A stretch of DNA of 64,000 bases from Apostichopus japonicus (lineage: Eukaryota > Echinodermata > Holothuroidea > Aspidochirotida > Stichopodidae), in NCBI RefSeq assembly GCF_037975245.1, contig NC_092572.1, positions 29,493,989 through 29,557,988 on the forward strand. The letters are read 5' to 3'. Shown here piece after piece: positions 1 to 13,362 of this stretch; positions within the stretch are counted from its first letter, which is position 1, and each line of letters opens with the position of its first letter. Both the position numbers and the translations under genes were made by a program. The notes under the pieces are model-generated. The model was not told the DNA's origin and searched no databases. It worked only from the letters and a program-made list of their open reading frames with translations.

Positions 1-184
1 ATGTTCCGTTTGACAGAGAAACGATTTTTTAATCGTTATGGATAGACATTTCAAATATGATTTGAACAGTACAATACATGACGTCAGCTCTGCCGTAGCA
101 GATTGCGTCATAACCCACCCTCTGCACAGTACCTATACGGTAATCACAACAAAAACAGCGTTTGTATACAAATAAATTTCTTCC

Positions 185-683
185 TTAATTTCCGGTGAAA
201 TTTCTTAAAAATTAGATATTTTTTTCAAAAACTCCTTAAGCCGCCATGTACTTGATCGTGGTTCCGTGGTCTTTGTGTAACACAAGGTAAATTTTAACAG
301 CAGACTCTGAGTTGTTCAGGCTATACATCGCGCTATCCAGCTCCAACGCGAAAAATGTTCGCATGTAGGCTATACTCAAACGTTGACAATCGGACAGTTC
401 TGCGAAGCCTAAGCTTCTCAGTGCTACATTCTGCACTGACAACGATTCGATCAATTTCTACAATAATTTCCGGTGAAATTTCTTATAAATTAGATATGAT
501 TTAAAAAACTCCTTAAGCCGCCATATATGTAGTAGATCGGTGGTTTCGTGGTCTTTGTGTAATACAAGATAAGTTTTAACAGCAGGCTCTTCGTTGTTTA
601 TACATCGCGGTTATCCAGCTCCAGCGCGAAGAATGTTCGTGTGTATAGGCTACTCTAACGTTTACAATCGGACAGTTCTGCGA
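185..683. repeat. Direct tandem duplication, about 278-bp period
   Basis: Bases 185-405 and 463-683 are two diverged copies of the same segment. Both begin near aatttccggtgaaatttctt and both end at cggacagttctgcga. The copies differ by substitutions and small indels, and the spacer after copy 1 has a shortened counterpart after copy 2. Short open frames here differ between the copies, so I see no coding role. Confidence 0.85.
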
Positions 684-2004
684 TGACATCGATTCCGCCA
701 AGTTTCATCTTTCGGTTTAACGAATACTTTACAAGTTTCCTTTTACTGTTAATTTGATCCGTGAATTTTTTTCAGCGATTTCGAAGAACAGTTAATGAAC
801 TGTGGTTTGAGTGTGAGTGTACTATGTGTAACGCTATACAAGTACACCAACTGAGCATCGTAGTATATACGTTCGCGAGTATGTATGTTATATATATGAG
901 GCAATCCAATGTGCTTACACGTGAGTTAATTTGCTGCGGAATTGGGAGTGCTAACTTCAAGTCGCCTGTTTTGCCTATCTGCAAGCACTACGTCAATCAC
1001 CATATTGAAGCGTTCGAACAAGCGGTACTTTTGGTGAGAAACTGGTGAATTTGAAAACCAGATTTCTACAAGAAGAAAACGTCGAATGGGGACAATTTTT
1101 ACATGGTTAGAAAGAGAAAAATAATAACTACAAGGACAATGTATCAAAATCTTTCACCAGACAATTCCTTTAATAAGTTGGAAATCCGTAATTTGAATGA
1201 TGTTGTCATACTTTCTAATTTTTCTTCAAATTTCAAATACAATGTTGGTATGGTTCAATATAATTGAATTTGGTTGCAATAGCTGTACTACATAACCAAC
1301 CTGAGATAAAAAAGGATCGTTTTCTTTGCAGCGAAGCTCTGATGATGGACCAACCGTGATTATTGTTATTATAAATTTGTAGTTTAATCTTAAAAATTAA
1401 ATGTGCTAATCTTCATTTATGTTGCACAAAGTAATAGATTTATAATTCAACATAGAATTGAATAATCACTTAATGAAAACTTACACCAAACTGACAACAA
1501 TCTTTGGAATTAATCGATTTGAAATGAATGATTTTTGTTATAAACTGGCTTCTTCTTTTCCATATACAGCTTTGAATTCGATACAATCAGGAGAGCAACA
1601 TGTCAACTTGAAGGCCAGACCATCCAACAGACCTATAACTTCTAAATTTTTGCTCCAAGGATGATTGTTAAGGGATTGAGACAGTTATGACATCATAATT
1701 GTAAGTCATGGACTCGATGATCTATCACAGTAGTTGTTGACTTAAAGCTATCTTTATACCTGCTATGAAGAGGAAGAAGCAAAATATTGTAGCAAAGGTA
1801 CAGACTTTGAATCTAAAGGAAAGGCCTTCAAGTGGCCATTTTGTCACCAATTAATTTATGCCTCAGAATTAATCCAAGGGGCACAATGTGAACTGACTGG
1901 GCTGGGGGCACCAAATTTGTGGCAATAGAGTACTTCTACTTTGAAGGAACCAGCTTCTGCTATTTTGACCAAAAGTTATTGTCAGGAAAACGCAGCTACA
2001 TAAA
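684..2004. other. Non-coding stretch, nothing recognised
   Basis: No long open frame, RNA gene or bounded repeat was seen. The 68-95-codon frames at 761-1048 and 1458-1664 have no recognisable motif. Confidence 0.5.
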
Positions 2005-2012
2005 GCTACAAT

Positions 2013-3579
2013 TAGTGTTCGACCGATAATCGGTTAGACAATCGGCATCGGGCCGATTATCAGACAATCGGTAAATAATCGGCATCGGCAAAATCCATTG
2101 CGCTACCGATTATTTGGAACCGATTATTTCGTTCCACATAAAGGATTGTATTTTCCGCGCTTTTGATACACAATAACCACAACGGGAGAAAAATTTTGAT
2201 CATTCGATTCCGGGGAAGGTGCGCTAATCTACCGTGAAGCGGTATCGTAAGTCCCTCGCGCGAGTTTGTACAAATGCTGTTCGATACACTATCCAGTTTT
2301 GGCAGTTAGCATCATGCAGTATACCCACGTAACAACATACAGTGTACCCGCGATAAGCTTAGGGGGACGACGTATTTTTTTTACTTCGCTTGTTGCATCT
2401 AACAAAACCACATGTCATCATGTTAAACGATTGATAAGAAAGATTAATTGTCTATACTAAATATAAACACCAAATCAATATACTTTTGAACCACTTTGGC
2501 CGTTTCACCATAGGTGAAAACTGGAAAGTGAAAACAATAACATTAGGCTTTGTTCATTGTTAGTTCTACGTACATTAGGCTAGTCTGGCTGAAGATGGGT
2601 TGAGCTTCAGAACTGTTTAGTTTGAAAGTGCGCCCAAGATTTTACAAATGGCATAAAATGATGAAATCAAGGCTCCAAATACTCCTAAAAATCCCTAAAC
2701 ACGTTTGGCGACAGTCCTCAGTAGTTCTACTGCGTTACAGTATTTTGTGATTAAGCAAACATTCTTACGCATATTTTTGCGAAAACCCCGAAGCAACTTT
2801 TTTTCCATGCCGCATGTACCATACGTGCTGCTAACAGTACTTCAACTCCTTACCGCAACCGACTAAAAGCAAGTCTGATTTCCAGTGAAACGCGCGACAA
2901 AGTCAATGGGACTTTAGTGTGTGATTTCTCCCACATGTAGTTAAGTCAATGGAGAAGCGCCATTGACTTACTGTGTATGATCGTTTGAAACAACGTTCGT
3001 TCGATCGGAAGTTTTACCGCGCAGATGGTAATCATTGAAAACTTGAAGCAAACGTTCGGGATTGTTTTATTTTTCATAATAAAATAAAACTGTTAGCAAA
3101 CTGCTTATCCACTAAAGAGCCTGTGAAAGAATATGTTTTAAGTAATGTGGCGTTACATTTCGATCCTGCTAGGATCGAAACGTCAGGCCAACTTACTCTT
3201 ACTTCTTAGGCTTACACATTATTTTTCATATCAGATTATATATTCCGATATCAGAACGGAATAACGAATATTTTATTTACGTGCGATATACTTTTTTTTT
3301 TTTTTACGTTGGAGTTGCAACACTGATAATGGTTTCAATATGTATGTATAACAGTGTTCTTTACTTGCTCCATTAATCGTAACTGTGAAAAGTTTAGTCG
3401 TTCATTTACATCTTTGATTGCATTGGCCTAGAAGTTGGTAATCATGCATTACACTAAATCATACATTAGGCCAGTTCCACGAAAATTTTGAAATAATCGG
3501 TAATCGGTAATCGGCCGATTGTCACAGGAATTAATCGGTAATCGGTAAAACCGATTATCATATAATCGGTCGAACACTA
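2013..3579. mobile_element. hAT-like non-autonomous DNA transposon with 8-bp TSD
   Basis: The element starts TAGTGTTCGACCGATAATCGG and ends ATAATCGGTCGAACACTA, so its termini are inverted repeats (first 15 bases identical). It is flanked by identical 8-bp duplications gctacaat at 2005-2012 and 3580-3587. An 8-bp TSD with TAGNG-type ends is the hAT superfamily signature. The subterminal zones are rich in ATCGGTAATCGG and its complement, typical of transposase-binding subterminal repeats. No transposase frame is visible in 1.57 kb, so it must move in trans. A 10-bp-arm hairpin lies at 3158-3180. Confidence 0.85.
3158..3180. repeat. Perfect hairpin inside the hAT-like element
   Basis: Arms tttcgatcct and aggatcgaaa are exact reverse complements around a 3-base loop. 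Confidence 0.8.
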
Positions 3580-3931
3580 GCTACAATCTGAATGGGGGAT
3601 AAAGCGATGTTAGTATGTCCACAGGGCAACTGCCCAGGCTCTCATCTGAAGGAGATATCAGGAAGATTGACATCAGACCGGTCTAAAGACCTACTCTGCC
3701 TGCAAGTATGACAAATGTAAATTATGTAATGTATGTTGTAGAAACTGGTAGCGATTAAGCTACAACCTGAATAGGGGATAAAGCGATGTTAGTTTGTCCA
3801 CAGTGCAACTGCCCAGGCTCTCATCTGAAGGAGTTATCGGGAAGTTTGACATCAGACCAGTCTAAAGACCTACTCTATCTGCAAGCTGCAAGTATGACAA
3901 ATGTAATGTATGTTGTAGAAACTGGTAGAGA
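3580..3931. repeat. Tandem dimer, 179-bp unit
   Basis: Copies at about 3580-3758 and 3759-3931 share the run from gctacaa through gataaagcgatgttag and gcccaggctctcatctgaag to gttgtagaaactggtag. The hAT-like element has inserted at the left edge of copy 1, so the dimer is older than the insertion. Confidence 0.85.
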
Positions 3932-6849
3932 TCACTGACTTCATTAACATCACCGGAAAATCACCAGCATTTGTAGCAAATATATACTGCAGTACTACTG
4001 AATATACAACAAAGATTATGTTACAGTTACAATGACTAAATAGGGGAGAAGAAGGAGGAGGAGGACTTTAAAACAGTATAATTACCACAATAGCAATCAG
4101 TTCATCAAAGGAGATGATGAAGGCGTGTTGGTTATACGACAAGAAGACTGAGAATCTGGTTTATGTCATATACACATGCGATCAACTATGAGTTTTATAA
4201 CACATCATTTGTCCATGATAGAATTGCTCGGTTAAATCGGTTTTTACGTATAATTCAAACAGACAATCCTTTGAGGTTATGGTATCGTAATTTAAAAACT
4301 AAATAATATTTTGCTATATGAATGACTGATTTTCAATCCATGTATTCTATTTTTATGGCTAAATTTAATAAACAACCTCAGAGAGGTCATCATATCCTGA
4401 AGTAGAAGGAAAACCCTGATGGTCTTATGAGGATTAACGAGGTGGTTGATTAATTATCAATGCCTCCAAAAGTTTTATGAATTTTCTTAAAACCTCAGCA
4501 AGGCTAAAACCATTACGATTACTGAGTTATTACATTCTTTTATCAAATCTTCAAAGTATTAAATATTAATGGAAGGCAGTTCTGTTAAGCTAGGTAGGTA
4601 TTCATATGTTTTATTGGGGTATGAACAGAGCCCTCTTTGGCTCACATTACTGTGTTTGCCACGTGGGAATCCAGTTAACAGATCTAGACCATTCTGAATT
4701 AGCTTTCCCATTTTGAAAAACCATTCAAGATGGTAACCTATGGATTGCTGGTGGATGAATCTTCTTCTTTTCATGTCATTAGCCAGCCAAGTTTCAAACC
4801 TATACCTTTCCAGATACTACCAACTGTCATTCGCTCAAATGTCACTGTTTTTGGATGACATATTAAATGTCACCAACAATACAAAACTGATCCGTTAACA
4901 AAAACGGGACAGGTTAAAACAAATAGATTAGTTGGAGCTGCTATAGTTGCATCGACTTTTAGACAATGCTGTTTCAGACCTTCTAATTAATCAGAATGAT
5001 TGACTTGGTCTTTTAAGTTTGTCATCATTTCAGGAAAGTACAAAGCATCTTAAGTTATTAAATGGCTGAACATTACAAATGGCTTTGACCACAGTGTTTT
5101 TTCATGATGTGTCACATTTAGACTTCTGGACAGTTTGATATATCTCATAACAGATTCTGTGAAGTCTTGCTCTATGTAATGATGCAGATGTCACATGTAT
5201 ATTTGACCTTGTAGCTATGGTAATGTTCAATGCAGATCTGTTTGATCAAGTCACCAGATTTTTCACTAGGTGAGAAGATAGTATATATCATATAAAGACT
5301 GTGTAGGGTGTCAATGGTTACTTACAGATTCTGTGAAGCCTTGCTATATGTAATGATGCAGATGTCACATGTAGGAGGGTTTGGGGTTGGGTGAAAGAAA
5401 GATGTGTCAAGGATTCTTTTTTATTTATTTATCATGTATAGTGACTGAAAATATGCTGCATAATTAGGTCAAGGGTTAAAAGATGAGTATATTTTTGTAA
5501 GCTTTTTTCCTGTGAAAAAGAGAAATATTGTAAAATTTAAATTAATGTATTTTGAATTTTTATTTTCTTACCCTTATTCCATCTAAGATGCAAGGTATTA
5601 TATTATGTCAAGAGACTTCATGTTGGTGATTGTTAATGATTGTGGTTTAAAGGAAAAGGACAATTAACCAATATAACAAGGTTAATATCTAGATATGCTC
5701 TAAGTTTGCGTTGTGCAAGATCACAGGATTAATGCATTGTGAATTTAAAAGAAGAAAAAATGATCTTAAGAATAAAAGAAGAGGTTGTGTTGACATCAAA
5801 GGTACTGTACAGTACTTCTCATACTATACTGTAATTTGATTGAAGTTAAAAGATTTTTTAGGGGGGGGGGGTGTAGGGCCCTCCATAACATGAAATTAGT
5901 ACATATTTTGTATAGTGTTACCACAATAATATGAATTCAATTTACAGCAAACTAACATGAGGTTAAGCACACACCTTATAAAGTATGACTCCACATCTCA
6001 CTCAGTAAAGTAGGCTGATATTTACTGAAGTGATGTTCCATAATGGTTTTGAAAATGAGTGAACCTTTTCAAATGTTAGCCTGTGGGTGTCACCACATGT
6101 AATACTGTACTTAATACCAGATGTTACATCATTGACGCATGCTGGAAATGATTCCAGTGCATTCACATTAAATAATCATCTTTCATTCTCAGTACACCAC
6201 TACTTTATAATAAACTGTCAATCAATTTGTATGTAATTCAATTTCACAACAAGCTCACAACAATTTGTTTGAAGTGTGATTACTCCAATATTGTAATTCG
6301 GTGGAGATATTCATGTTTCCAATTACAAAGAAGAAACAAAATGTGTTTTAAAGTAGGGTATAATAATAATGACATTGCTGAAAATGAATGGAGAGGTCGT
6401 AAGTTACTCATGTATAAATGTCAAGTAAAATGCAAACTTGTTGAAAACTTGCTTCTTTTGTAAGCTGTGAAGCGAGGGATTCGTCAATAAGTAAATGGAA
6501 AATAACAACGATCATGATGATGACACAGTTTTGAGCTTCAGGCAAACATTAACAAATTTATATATACTTAAAATCAAGAATGAAACTCAGTATTTTGTTA
6601 CTTTTTATACATGCCCGAGTCAAGCATTAATGGGATATTCCAAGGGCAGACAATATAATGCTCATTTTTTGGAAAAGAACAAAATTCTAACACTGTTAGC
6701 TGCAAACCACATCTTGATATCTTGTTTCTAACTCAAGTTGCAGTTGCTTGATTGTAAGCTGTGTTTTCTATTTAATTTTCTTGGTGTTTTATCCTTGAAA
6801 CTTATTCATTTTTTAATGTCGACTTTATATAGCTATCATGTTTCTCTGT
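3932..6849. other. Non-coding stretch with one short direct repeat
   Basis: A 50-bp direct repeat (cagattctgtgaag...gcagatgtcacatgta) occurs at 5150-5199 and 5324-5373. A poly-G run lies near 5862. Short open frames at 4559-4774 (minus), 6227-6463 and 6495-6731 show no recognisable domain, and I do not call them genes. Confidence 0.5.
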
Positions 6850-6856
6850 ATTTCAT

Positions 6857-7252
6857 CACCCGATACTCATAGCTAGTACAGTAACTACTCTTCATGTTCC
6901 TTAACCGTGCAACAGTAACTACAGTACTGCGCTGTGTTTGCAACACGGTAACATGTGTTACAGGTGGCACACTCATTACTGCAAAGCTGTTACACGTTGA
7001 CCTACGAGTTCAAAAGGTGAAAATTTGCAGTAATTTAAAAAAAAATAATAATAATTTATTTTTTTTTATTTTAAATGTTAAAATTAAATTTTAAATTTTA
7101 AAAATTTTAAATTTGCAGTAAGAAAAAACTTGCAGTAATTACTGTGCCACCTGTAACACATGTTACCGTGTTATGAACACAGCGCAGTAATTACTGATGC
7201 ACGGTTGTGGAACATGAACAGCAGTTACTGTACTAGCTATGAGTATCGGGTG
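6857..7252. mobile_element. Long-TIR MITE with 7-bp TSD
   Basis: The left arm (6857 to about 6985) and right arm (about 7131 to 7252) are reverse complements over about 120 bp, starting CACCCGATACTCATAGCTAG and ending in its complement. Identical 7-bp flanks atttcat (6850-6856 and 7253-7259) mark the target duplication. The middle is an A/T-only spacer of about 145 bp. The arms would fold into a near-complete hairpin. The superfamily is not assignable from the TSD alone. Confidence 0.88.
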
Positions 7253-7333
7253 ATTTCATAGAATTACATCAAAATGAACCTTTTGTCATAGAAATATTAA
7301 TATTTTCCTCAGTGAATAGGTGAGTTTATAAAT

Positions 7334-7678
7334 ATGGTTAAGACATGCATTGTCAGCTGCCTTGCTGTGATGATGTCATCATTCACTCTGCTGTTGCCAT
7401 ATGCATTTCATGAAATGACACCCAATAACAAATCTTTGTTGTACAAAATGCTACAAGGATCCAGTTTTGACCCAAAGATACAGAAATTTCTTCCATTTTT
7501 ACCAAGCAATCTACTTCAGCCACCGGAATATCCCTTTCACAGCCATATTAGCAACTATATCAGATTGGTTAACCATCCTGAATTTAGTATGTTCAATACA
7601 TATAGTATACTTGCATGGTTGTGTAATATAAGATCATCAATACAACCACATACATACAACCAGACACTTCTGATGTGA
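7334..7678 (+). CDS. Doubtful 114-codon open frame with hydrophobic N-terminus
   Basis: This frame runs from an ATG to a TGA and begins with a hydrophobic segment (about residues 5-25, CIVSCLAVMMSSFTLLLPYA) that could be a signal peptide or anchor. The rest is rich in Pro, Phe, His and Asn. I recognise no family. It lies 80 bp downstream of a MITE, with no clear promoter, acceptor site or polyadenylation signal. It could be an orphan exon or a chance frame in AT-rich DNA; chance is more likely. Confidence 0.15.
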   Translation: MVKTCIVSCLAVMMSSFTLLLPYAFHEMTPNNKSLLYKMLQGSSFDPKIQKFLPFLPSNLLQPPEYPFHSHISNYIRLVNHPEFSMFNTYSILAWLCNIRSSIQPHTYNQTLLM

Positions 7679-10600
7679 GGTACCTACATCGAATGTTCTA
7701 ATACCGTTGCCATCCCATCGTCCAAAACATTTTCGTCTTAGATCAGACTTTTACATTAATCCAAAATAGTTTTCAAGTATTTTGTGTATTAGCCTACGGT
7801 ATTTCAAATGTGTTTGTGAATATAAGATTTCCCAAGAACTAAAAATTTCGATTTTGAAAACCAGTACTTGAGGATATTAGTGTCACAGAACACCTACAAA
7901 TCTTTGCTTCGTGCATATTTATAACTGTAATACACACAGTGCTCAAATATCCATACTTGAAGCGCCTACACTCTCCTAAAAGGTGGGTTAATTGTTTAAC
8001 AAGTCTCATCTCTATGCATTATTCTTTAATTAATGTATATTAATAGTCTTTTTAATGATATTCCTCCATTATATAAGACAATAACATAAATCACAAGCGA
8101 TTTGTCCAGTTTATATTCTTTTCTTCCGTTAATTTTCTATTTTTCTGATTTACTACTCTGTAATGTTTTCGATATAACATCGTACACATTACATATGTCC
8201 TTACCACTACAGGCTACTCTCCATCATACAATTGCCTTTCTTTCTCCTTCTTGTTTGTTTGTTTATTTCTTTCTTTTTTTCGTTTTCCCTTCTTTTTGTA
8301 TGTTCATCATATCTGACATCAAGAGCGTTGTCATAGTGATTTTCATATATTCCTAGTCCTTTTCATACATTCATGTGAGCAGTTACGACCAACGTTCAAT
8401 TTGTCTACCAATCGAAGCTGAAACAGTCTATATATCATCCCGTGAAATACAATACAATGAGAGAGGATTTTGATTAATTTTCTTGTCGTGGGTTGCTGTA
8501 CGATTACTGGTGAATATTTTTCACCAGGCAATTCAGAGTGGAGATTTAAAAGTCAAGCAAAATGTCAGAATGAGAACAGCAAGATTACTTCTCCTTGATT
8601 TTCCGTCATGGATGATTGTTTTATAAGCGTTCGCCTTGATTTAAAATTTCTCAATTAAGTTGTTTGTCATCACAGATAATGCGACGTGCTGTGCACTTTT
8701 TGCCAGCATTTTGTGTTTTAACAGTAGAGTGGTTAATAGAGTAGCATATAGTCTATACGGTATTGTTAACACAGGTGGAGGAATATAAAGGAGTGGTGGT
8801 TGTTGGAGTCATTACCAGCAGAACACTTTTCATTGTTTATCAATTATTACATAAAGTCACAACATTCACCTTTGTATGTTGATGTGCAATCATGTTACAG
8901 AGCCAATAATGTGATGTAGAAGCTGTGTTGATGAAATGCACACCTTTGCATGGTATGTGCTGATGAATGCAGAACATTGCATGGTATGAACCTCAGAGAA
9001 ATATGTCATATAATCGCCTTGGATCAAACATTCCTACTCTTCATTCCAAAGAGAAGTCACTCTCCTAAGATGTCCAAGAAACATCTCTCTATCAAGGGAG
9101 AGTATGTGACTGTCTGTTGATGTACTAGAAAGTGTTGCTCTAAAACTTATGAATATTGTCATTCGTCGAGAGTTGACTTACTAGCTATTCATCATCCTTT
9201 AATTAGAGGTTCAATCCCTAAAAGTCAAAGTTTTGTCAGCCTATGAAAATGCAGAAAATGACTCATTATGTCTTTAATTTTATCCAAAGAAACCTCAACA
9301 TGCCATTTCTAAATCACTATGTCTCGGTTTCCCCATTGAAGTTGAGTTAATATTTATTTCATTTCATTTTGTGGTTATTGTTGTTCAAACAAAACTATAA
9401 GATTTTTCCCAAATATTTCATATCAAGTTTTCGACATTGACAATACTCTTGAACATCATTTGCTCTCCACTCGTTGAAAAATTACGAAGAAAAATTTCCA
9501 AATATATTTTACATTGTTTATTGTGTATATGTGTACGTGTGTTTAAGGAATGCTACATCCCTCCGATTAATTGTTACTATAGCTTAATGAGAGTCGAAAG
9601 AGAGCTAACTATTCTACTTTCTGAAATGTATTTGACTATCTTTTTATATTCTCAAGACATTTTTGCATGCATGTATATAGGCCTACACATTGAATTGAGT
9701 ATATCTAATGTAATTTATTCTATTTTGTGCGATCGTGATTTAATATACAGCAACAATTAAATGTTTCGTTTTGTGTTTATTTTGCCTGCTGTTAATGTCG
9801 TCAGGTAGCATACTGCATATTCTGTCGGTCGATCATCCGTGTGTTTTTTTTCTTTTCATTTTAATGTAATACTTTTGTAGAGTACGATAACAGGTTACGA
9901 GTCACCTGCTAAATTTGTCAGAATTTCGATAGAGCAGGGCTTTCCGACCGGAGACCTGTCAACTCATCTAATTATGTTTCAACTCCCTGATTTTACACCG
10001 TGAGCCTTCCGGATTAAGATTAAGACAACCCCACGGTCTCCGGTTTTTATTTTCTAATCCACTTTGTTTTGCAGGCAATTGTATAAAAAGCTTCTGCCAT
10101 TGTGTTCTGCATCGCTAACGTTAGCGCGAATATCATAGTATTATATAGCCTACATTCCATTGCGCTGGTTGCTGTGTAAGACCCCAACATATTTCTACAG
10201 CACAGTACTTTTCACCAGAGATTTCTTAAGTTAGATGTTGCTTTATTCCTCCTGATTTCCTGATTTGTTTTGGGTGGGGATTGTTTAAAATCTCTCTATT
10301 TTAGTTTAAAACGAGGTCGAAAGTATGTACCACAAGTGCATGCCAAGCTCGTCCTAGCTGCCTTACGGTAGCTGATTCTCTGGTCTAAGCATGGTACTCG
10401 CAAATTTCAATACCAGGACAGTTTCGATTTTGAGCCAGAAGAGAAAGTTTAGAATTATTGTATTTTTGCAGCCTTCCCAATGTACCCTCCGTCTCAAAAT
10501 CGCCGTAATTCACCAGCGAATTGCTAAAATGCAGAGCTTCGTCGTTCTTCCTTATTGTTCACAAAATGTGTAGCTTCCCTTTCACGCTTTAACCTTCAAG

Positions 10601-12292
10601 CATAAAAACAGCGATAAAGACTGCAACTATCCTGAAAATTCAAGTCAGTACTGGCGCTCTCATAGCCTGACACTTCCAAAGAGTGGTTAGCCGTTTGGAC
10701 GGATGTAGGCCTACATTCCCTGACTTTATTGTGTTAGGCTACGGTACGAACAACCAATAACAATGGTCCAGACTGCAGCATCTTCCACACGTCTAATAAA
10801 ACTCGCACGGAAACAAGTTTATGTATTAGCTAAAAGCTACTTCTACCTTTACCGGAATGTGAGACGCGGGACATACGAACAAGACAGCAGCCTAGTTTTC
10901 ATATCGAGTGATTAATACTTCTCCTAGCATAGTCAAGAAACTTTAAGGATTCATGATGCTTGCCAAATGCATCATGGGGAAAGTTACTAGTTTAGGAAAA
11001 AACCCTTGTAACTACCCCTCTCTCTCTTACCGCACGGGAGCACCAGGGAATGCAAGTGTAATTCTTTTTTAACTGTCGTTCTTCGTCTTCCGTTTTTTTC
11101 GTTCCCTTTTCTGCACCACGATTGCTTACATTCATGTGTGATAATCCCATAGTTTTTAATTTTCGAAGACCTGAAAAAGTAATCCTTTCTTCGTGAATTT
11201 ATTTTGACATAATGAAAGTTTCTCACAATCATTGTTGGACACTGCCCTCTTCCTTTTCCCCGCCCCCATGTAACTCTGGGAATCTTTCGAAATCCCTGAT
11301 AGATGGCGCTGTGCAATAACTAATTATGAAGCATCCGTGTCTTTGAGGGACCACATTTCTTTCGTCTTTTTCACAAACTATCGTGAATTTTCTTCTATCA
11401 AATAGTAACCTATCGAAAGTCCCGTATACTGGTCTCCATACATTAATATTCTAAAAGCATTTCATTGAATTTTCAAATCAAGGATTTTAATTAGTTTTAG
11501 CTTCTTCAGCTGACTACAGCTTTGTCTCTAAATTTGTGACTATTGAACGGAAGTTATAGAATCTTGCTTTTTACTAATACTGCCATTGAAATATAAAAGT
11601 TACTTCTGTTAGAATATCTCATCTGAACACGAAATGAAACAAGCGTGCCTAAGAAATTGATTGTTAGTTATGCTTGAATAGTCGTCATACACAAGTTAGA
11701 CGTGAGTCTATACATTCCCAGGTCCATTCAACCGTTTCTGAACATGAGGCGCTAAAAGAGGACCACACTACTAACATTACACCCGTAAGGGTTTTTGAAC
11801 CAAATATTTATTTTCTATTTCTTTTAGCCTTACCTAGTTACGTACATCATGTAAGTGCATGATAATATGCTGGAATTTTATAGAACCAAAAAGTGCGGAG
11901 TTTAAGGTAGTCGCGGAATAAATCATCCTTCTAGTACCCAGCCTGTCCAGGCACTCAAGAAGATTTATCTGTACCTTACTCATGTGTTTTAGCTCTTAAT
12001 ATGTGACAATCATATACACGCGCACTCGTAAGTATGGATGTGTACTCGGTCACCTATCCGGGACCTTGTACTCATACTCATATTTGTACTAGGAACCTTG
12101 TACCCATATCAGTACCAGCATACTGGTCATTGGTGATTAAAACACGAACTTGCGTATCTTTCCTACGTGTAAAATAATGCAGTTTAGTATTGTTTGTGAT
12201 GATTACTGGAGTAACGATGGATTTTCTGTCTGATTGTCTGTATAGGCATAGGTTTATCTTCAAGCAAACTTCAATATAACATATCTTCAAAT
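7679..12292. other. Long non-coding stretch, no gene recognised
   Basis: I see no exon-like frame with flanking splice sites. Chance frames occur at 8102-8356, 9437-9760 and 10987-11316 (minus); none shows a domain or repeat. The segment near 9945-10040 has short inverted matches (accggagacctg and acggtctccggt) that may be remains of a DNA transposon. Confidence 0.5.
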
Positions 12293-12714
12293 GTAACATG
12301 ACTGCACTTGGGTGTGCACAAGTCGTTTTCTACAAGAAGCTTGAATATTTTATGCACTTCGATTGGTTGGGTTCATTACAAACAGGGGCGTGCGTGCACA
12401 AGATGGGATGGGAAGCATTGTCTCCCGTCGTCAGTCATTTTATTAAATGTTTTATTGCGTTCAGTCGAAGAAGAATGAGACAACTCTTCTGGACCCAGGA
12501 CGCCCAAGGGGAGAAGGAGATCGAGCTTCAACCTCACACAGTAATCAAACCAAGTGTTTATTCAAACATAACTGCGTTATTACCTAATAACAGACCTAAT
12601 GTAAAGTTTCAATATGCCACAGAATGCACCACTTGACGTATATTTGTTACTTTCTCGAGGGAACCACCCCGACCCCTACAAAAGGTTTGGCTTAAAATAT
12701 CCCAGGATCTCACA
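12293..12714 (-). mobile_element. Possible LTR of a retrotransposon (minus strand)
   Basis: Read on the minus strand, a purine tract (attaaggggggga) is followed directly by TGTGAGATCCTGGG, which looks like a polypurine tract next to the start of a 3' LTR. Downstream, an AATAAA-like word (gaataaaca) lies inside. A candidate end ...CATGTTACA falls at 12293, giving TG...CA limits of about 422 bp. The matching LTR, primer site and pol were not found, and the left limit is a guess. The 112-codon plus-strand frame at 12298-12636 lies wholly inside this piece and is probably not a gene. Confidence 0.35.
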
Positions 12715-13083
12715 TCCCCCCTTAATAATTGAAAAAAAACCTTGATCCGTCTGGCCCTAACATTAACGTTATACCCCTATACTAATCAGTACAGGATTCA
12801 ACCCCCCCCCCCCCCCCAAGGATTGAACATAACTTCGGCCCAATTCTTCTATGCGAAATAGACTAGCTTACAAACATCTGCTATATGAAAGTGTGAGTGT
12901 TATATACTAAAGAGTTAACACCTCTTACATGTATATATGTATGTATGTATTTTAGATCCTCCCGCAGGAACTCGCGAAGAAACCCCATTGGCTTATCAAA
13001 GCCGCAAGCTGACCGAAGTCAGTCTCTTAGATTCATATTTAACGCCCATGATTATGAATTATCAATTGTCAACAACCCTGTAA

Positions 13084-13152
13084 CTGGACGACATACATTA
13101 ATCTTGGAGTGACTCGAACTCGGGACCTTATGATTGAAAGGCACCGGCGTTA
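13084..13152 (-). repeat. tRNA-derived SINE fragment, copy 1
   Basis: Shares with 13363-13452 the run ctcgggaccttatgattg and the trailing acatacattaatcttggagt. On the minus strand this is the 3' half of a tRNA-like head (B-box-like part) plus the start of a SINE body. The tRNA 5' half is lost or diverged beyond 13152. Confidence 0.55.
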
Positions 13153-13362
13153 ATCGGTTGCTTTCAATCATAATATAATATACTAATGTCAATCCAGGAC
13201 TCTACTTAAAGAATATTCCCATGGCTGAGCTTAAAGGTCGACATACACCTATAAACAACATTGTCCTAATCATTCTAATAGGCATTCGAAATGATGAAAA
13301 TAGCTGCAACTTCCTTCAAAATCCATCAAAGATGAAACATTGTACACTTCTTTTGGCTATTA

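Noticed and set aside
12298-12636. 112-codon plus-strand frame
   Set aside because: Lies inside a possible minus-strand LTR and has no recognisable domain.
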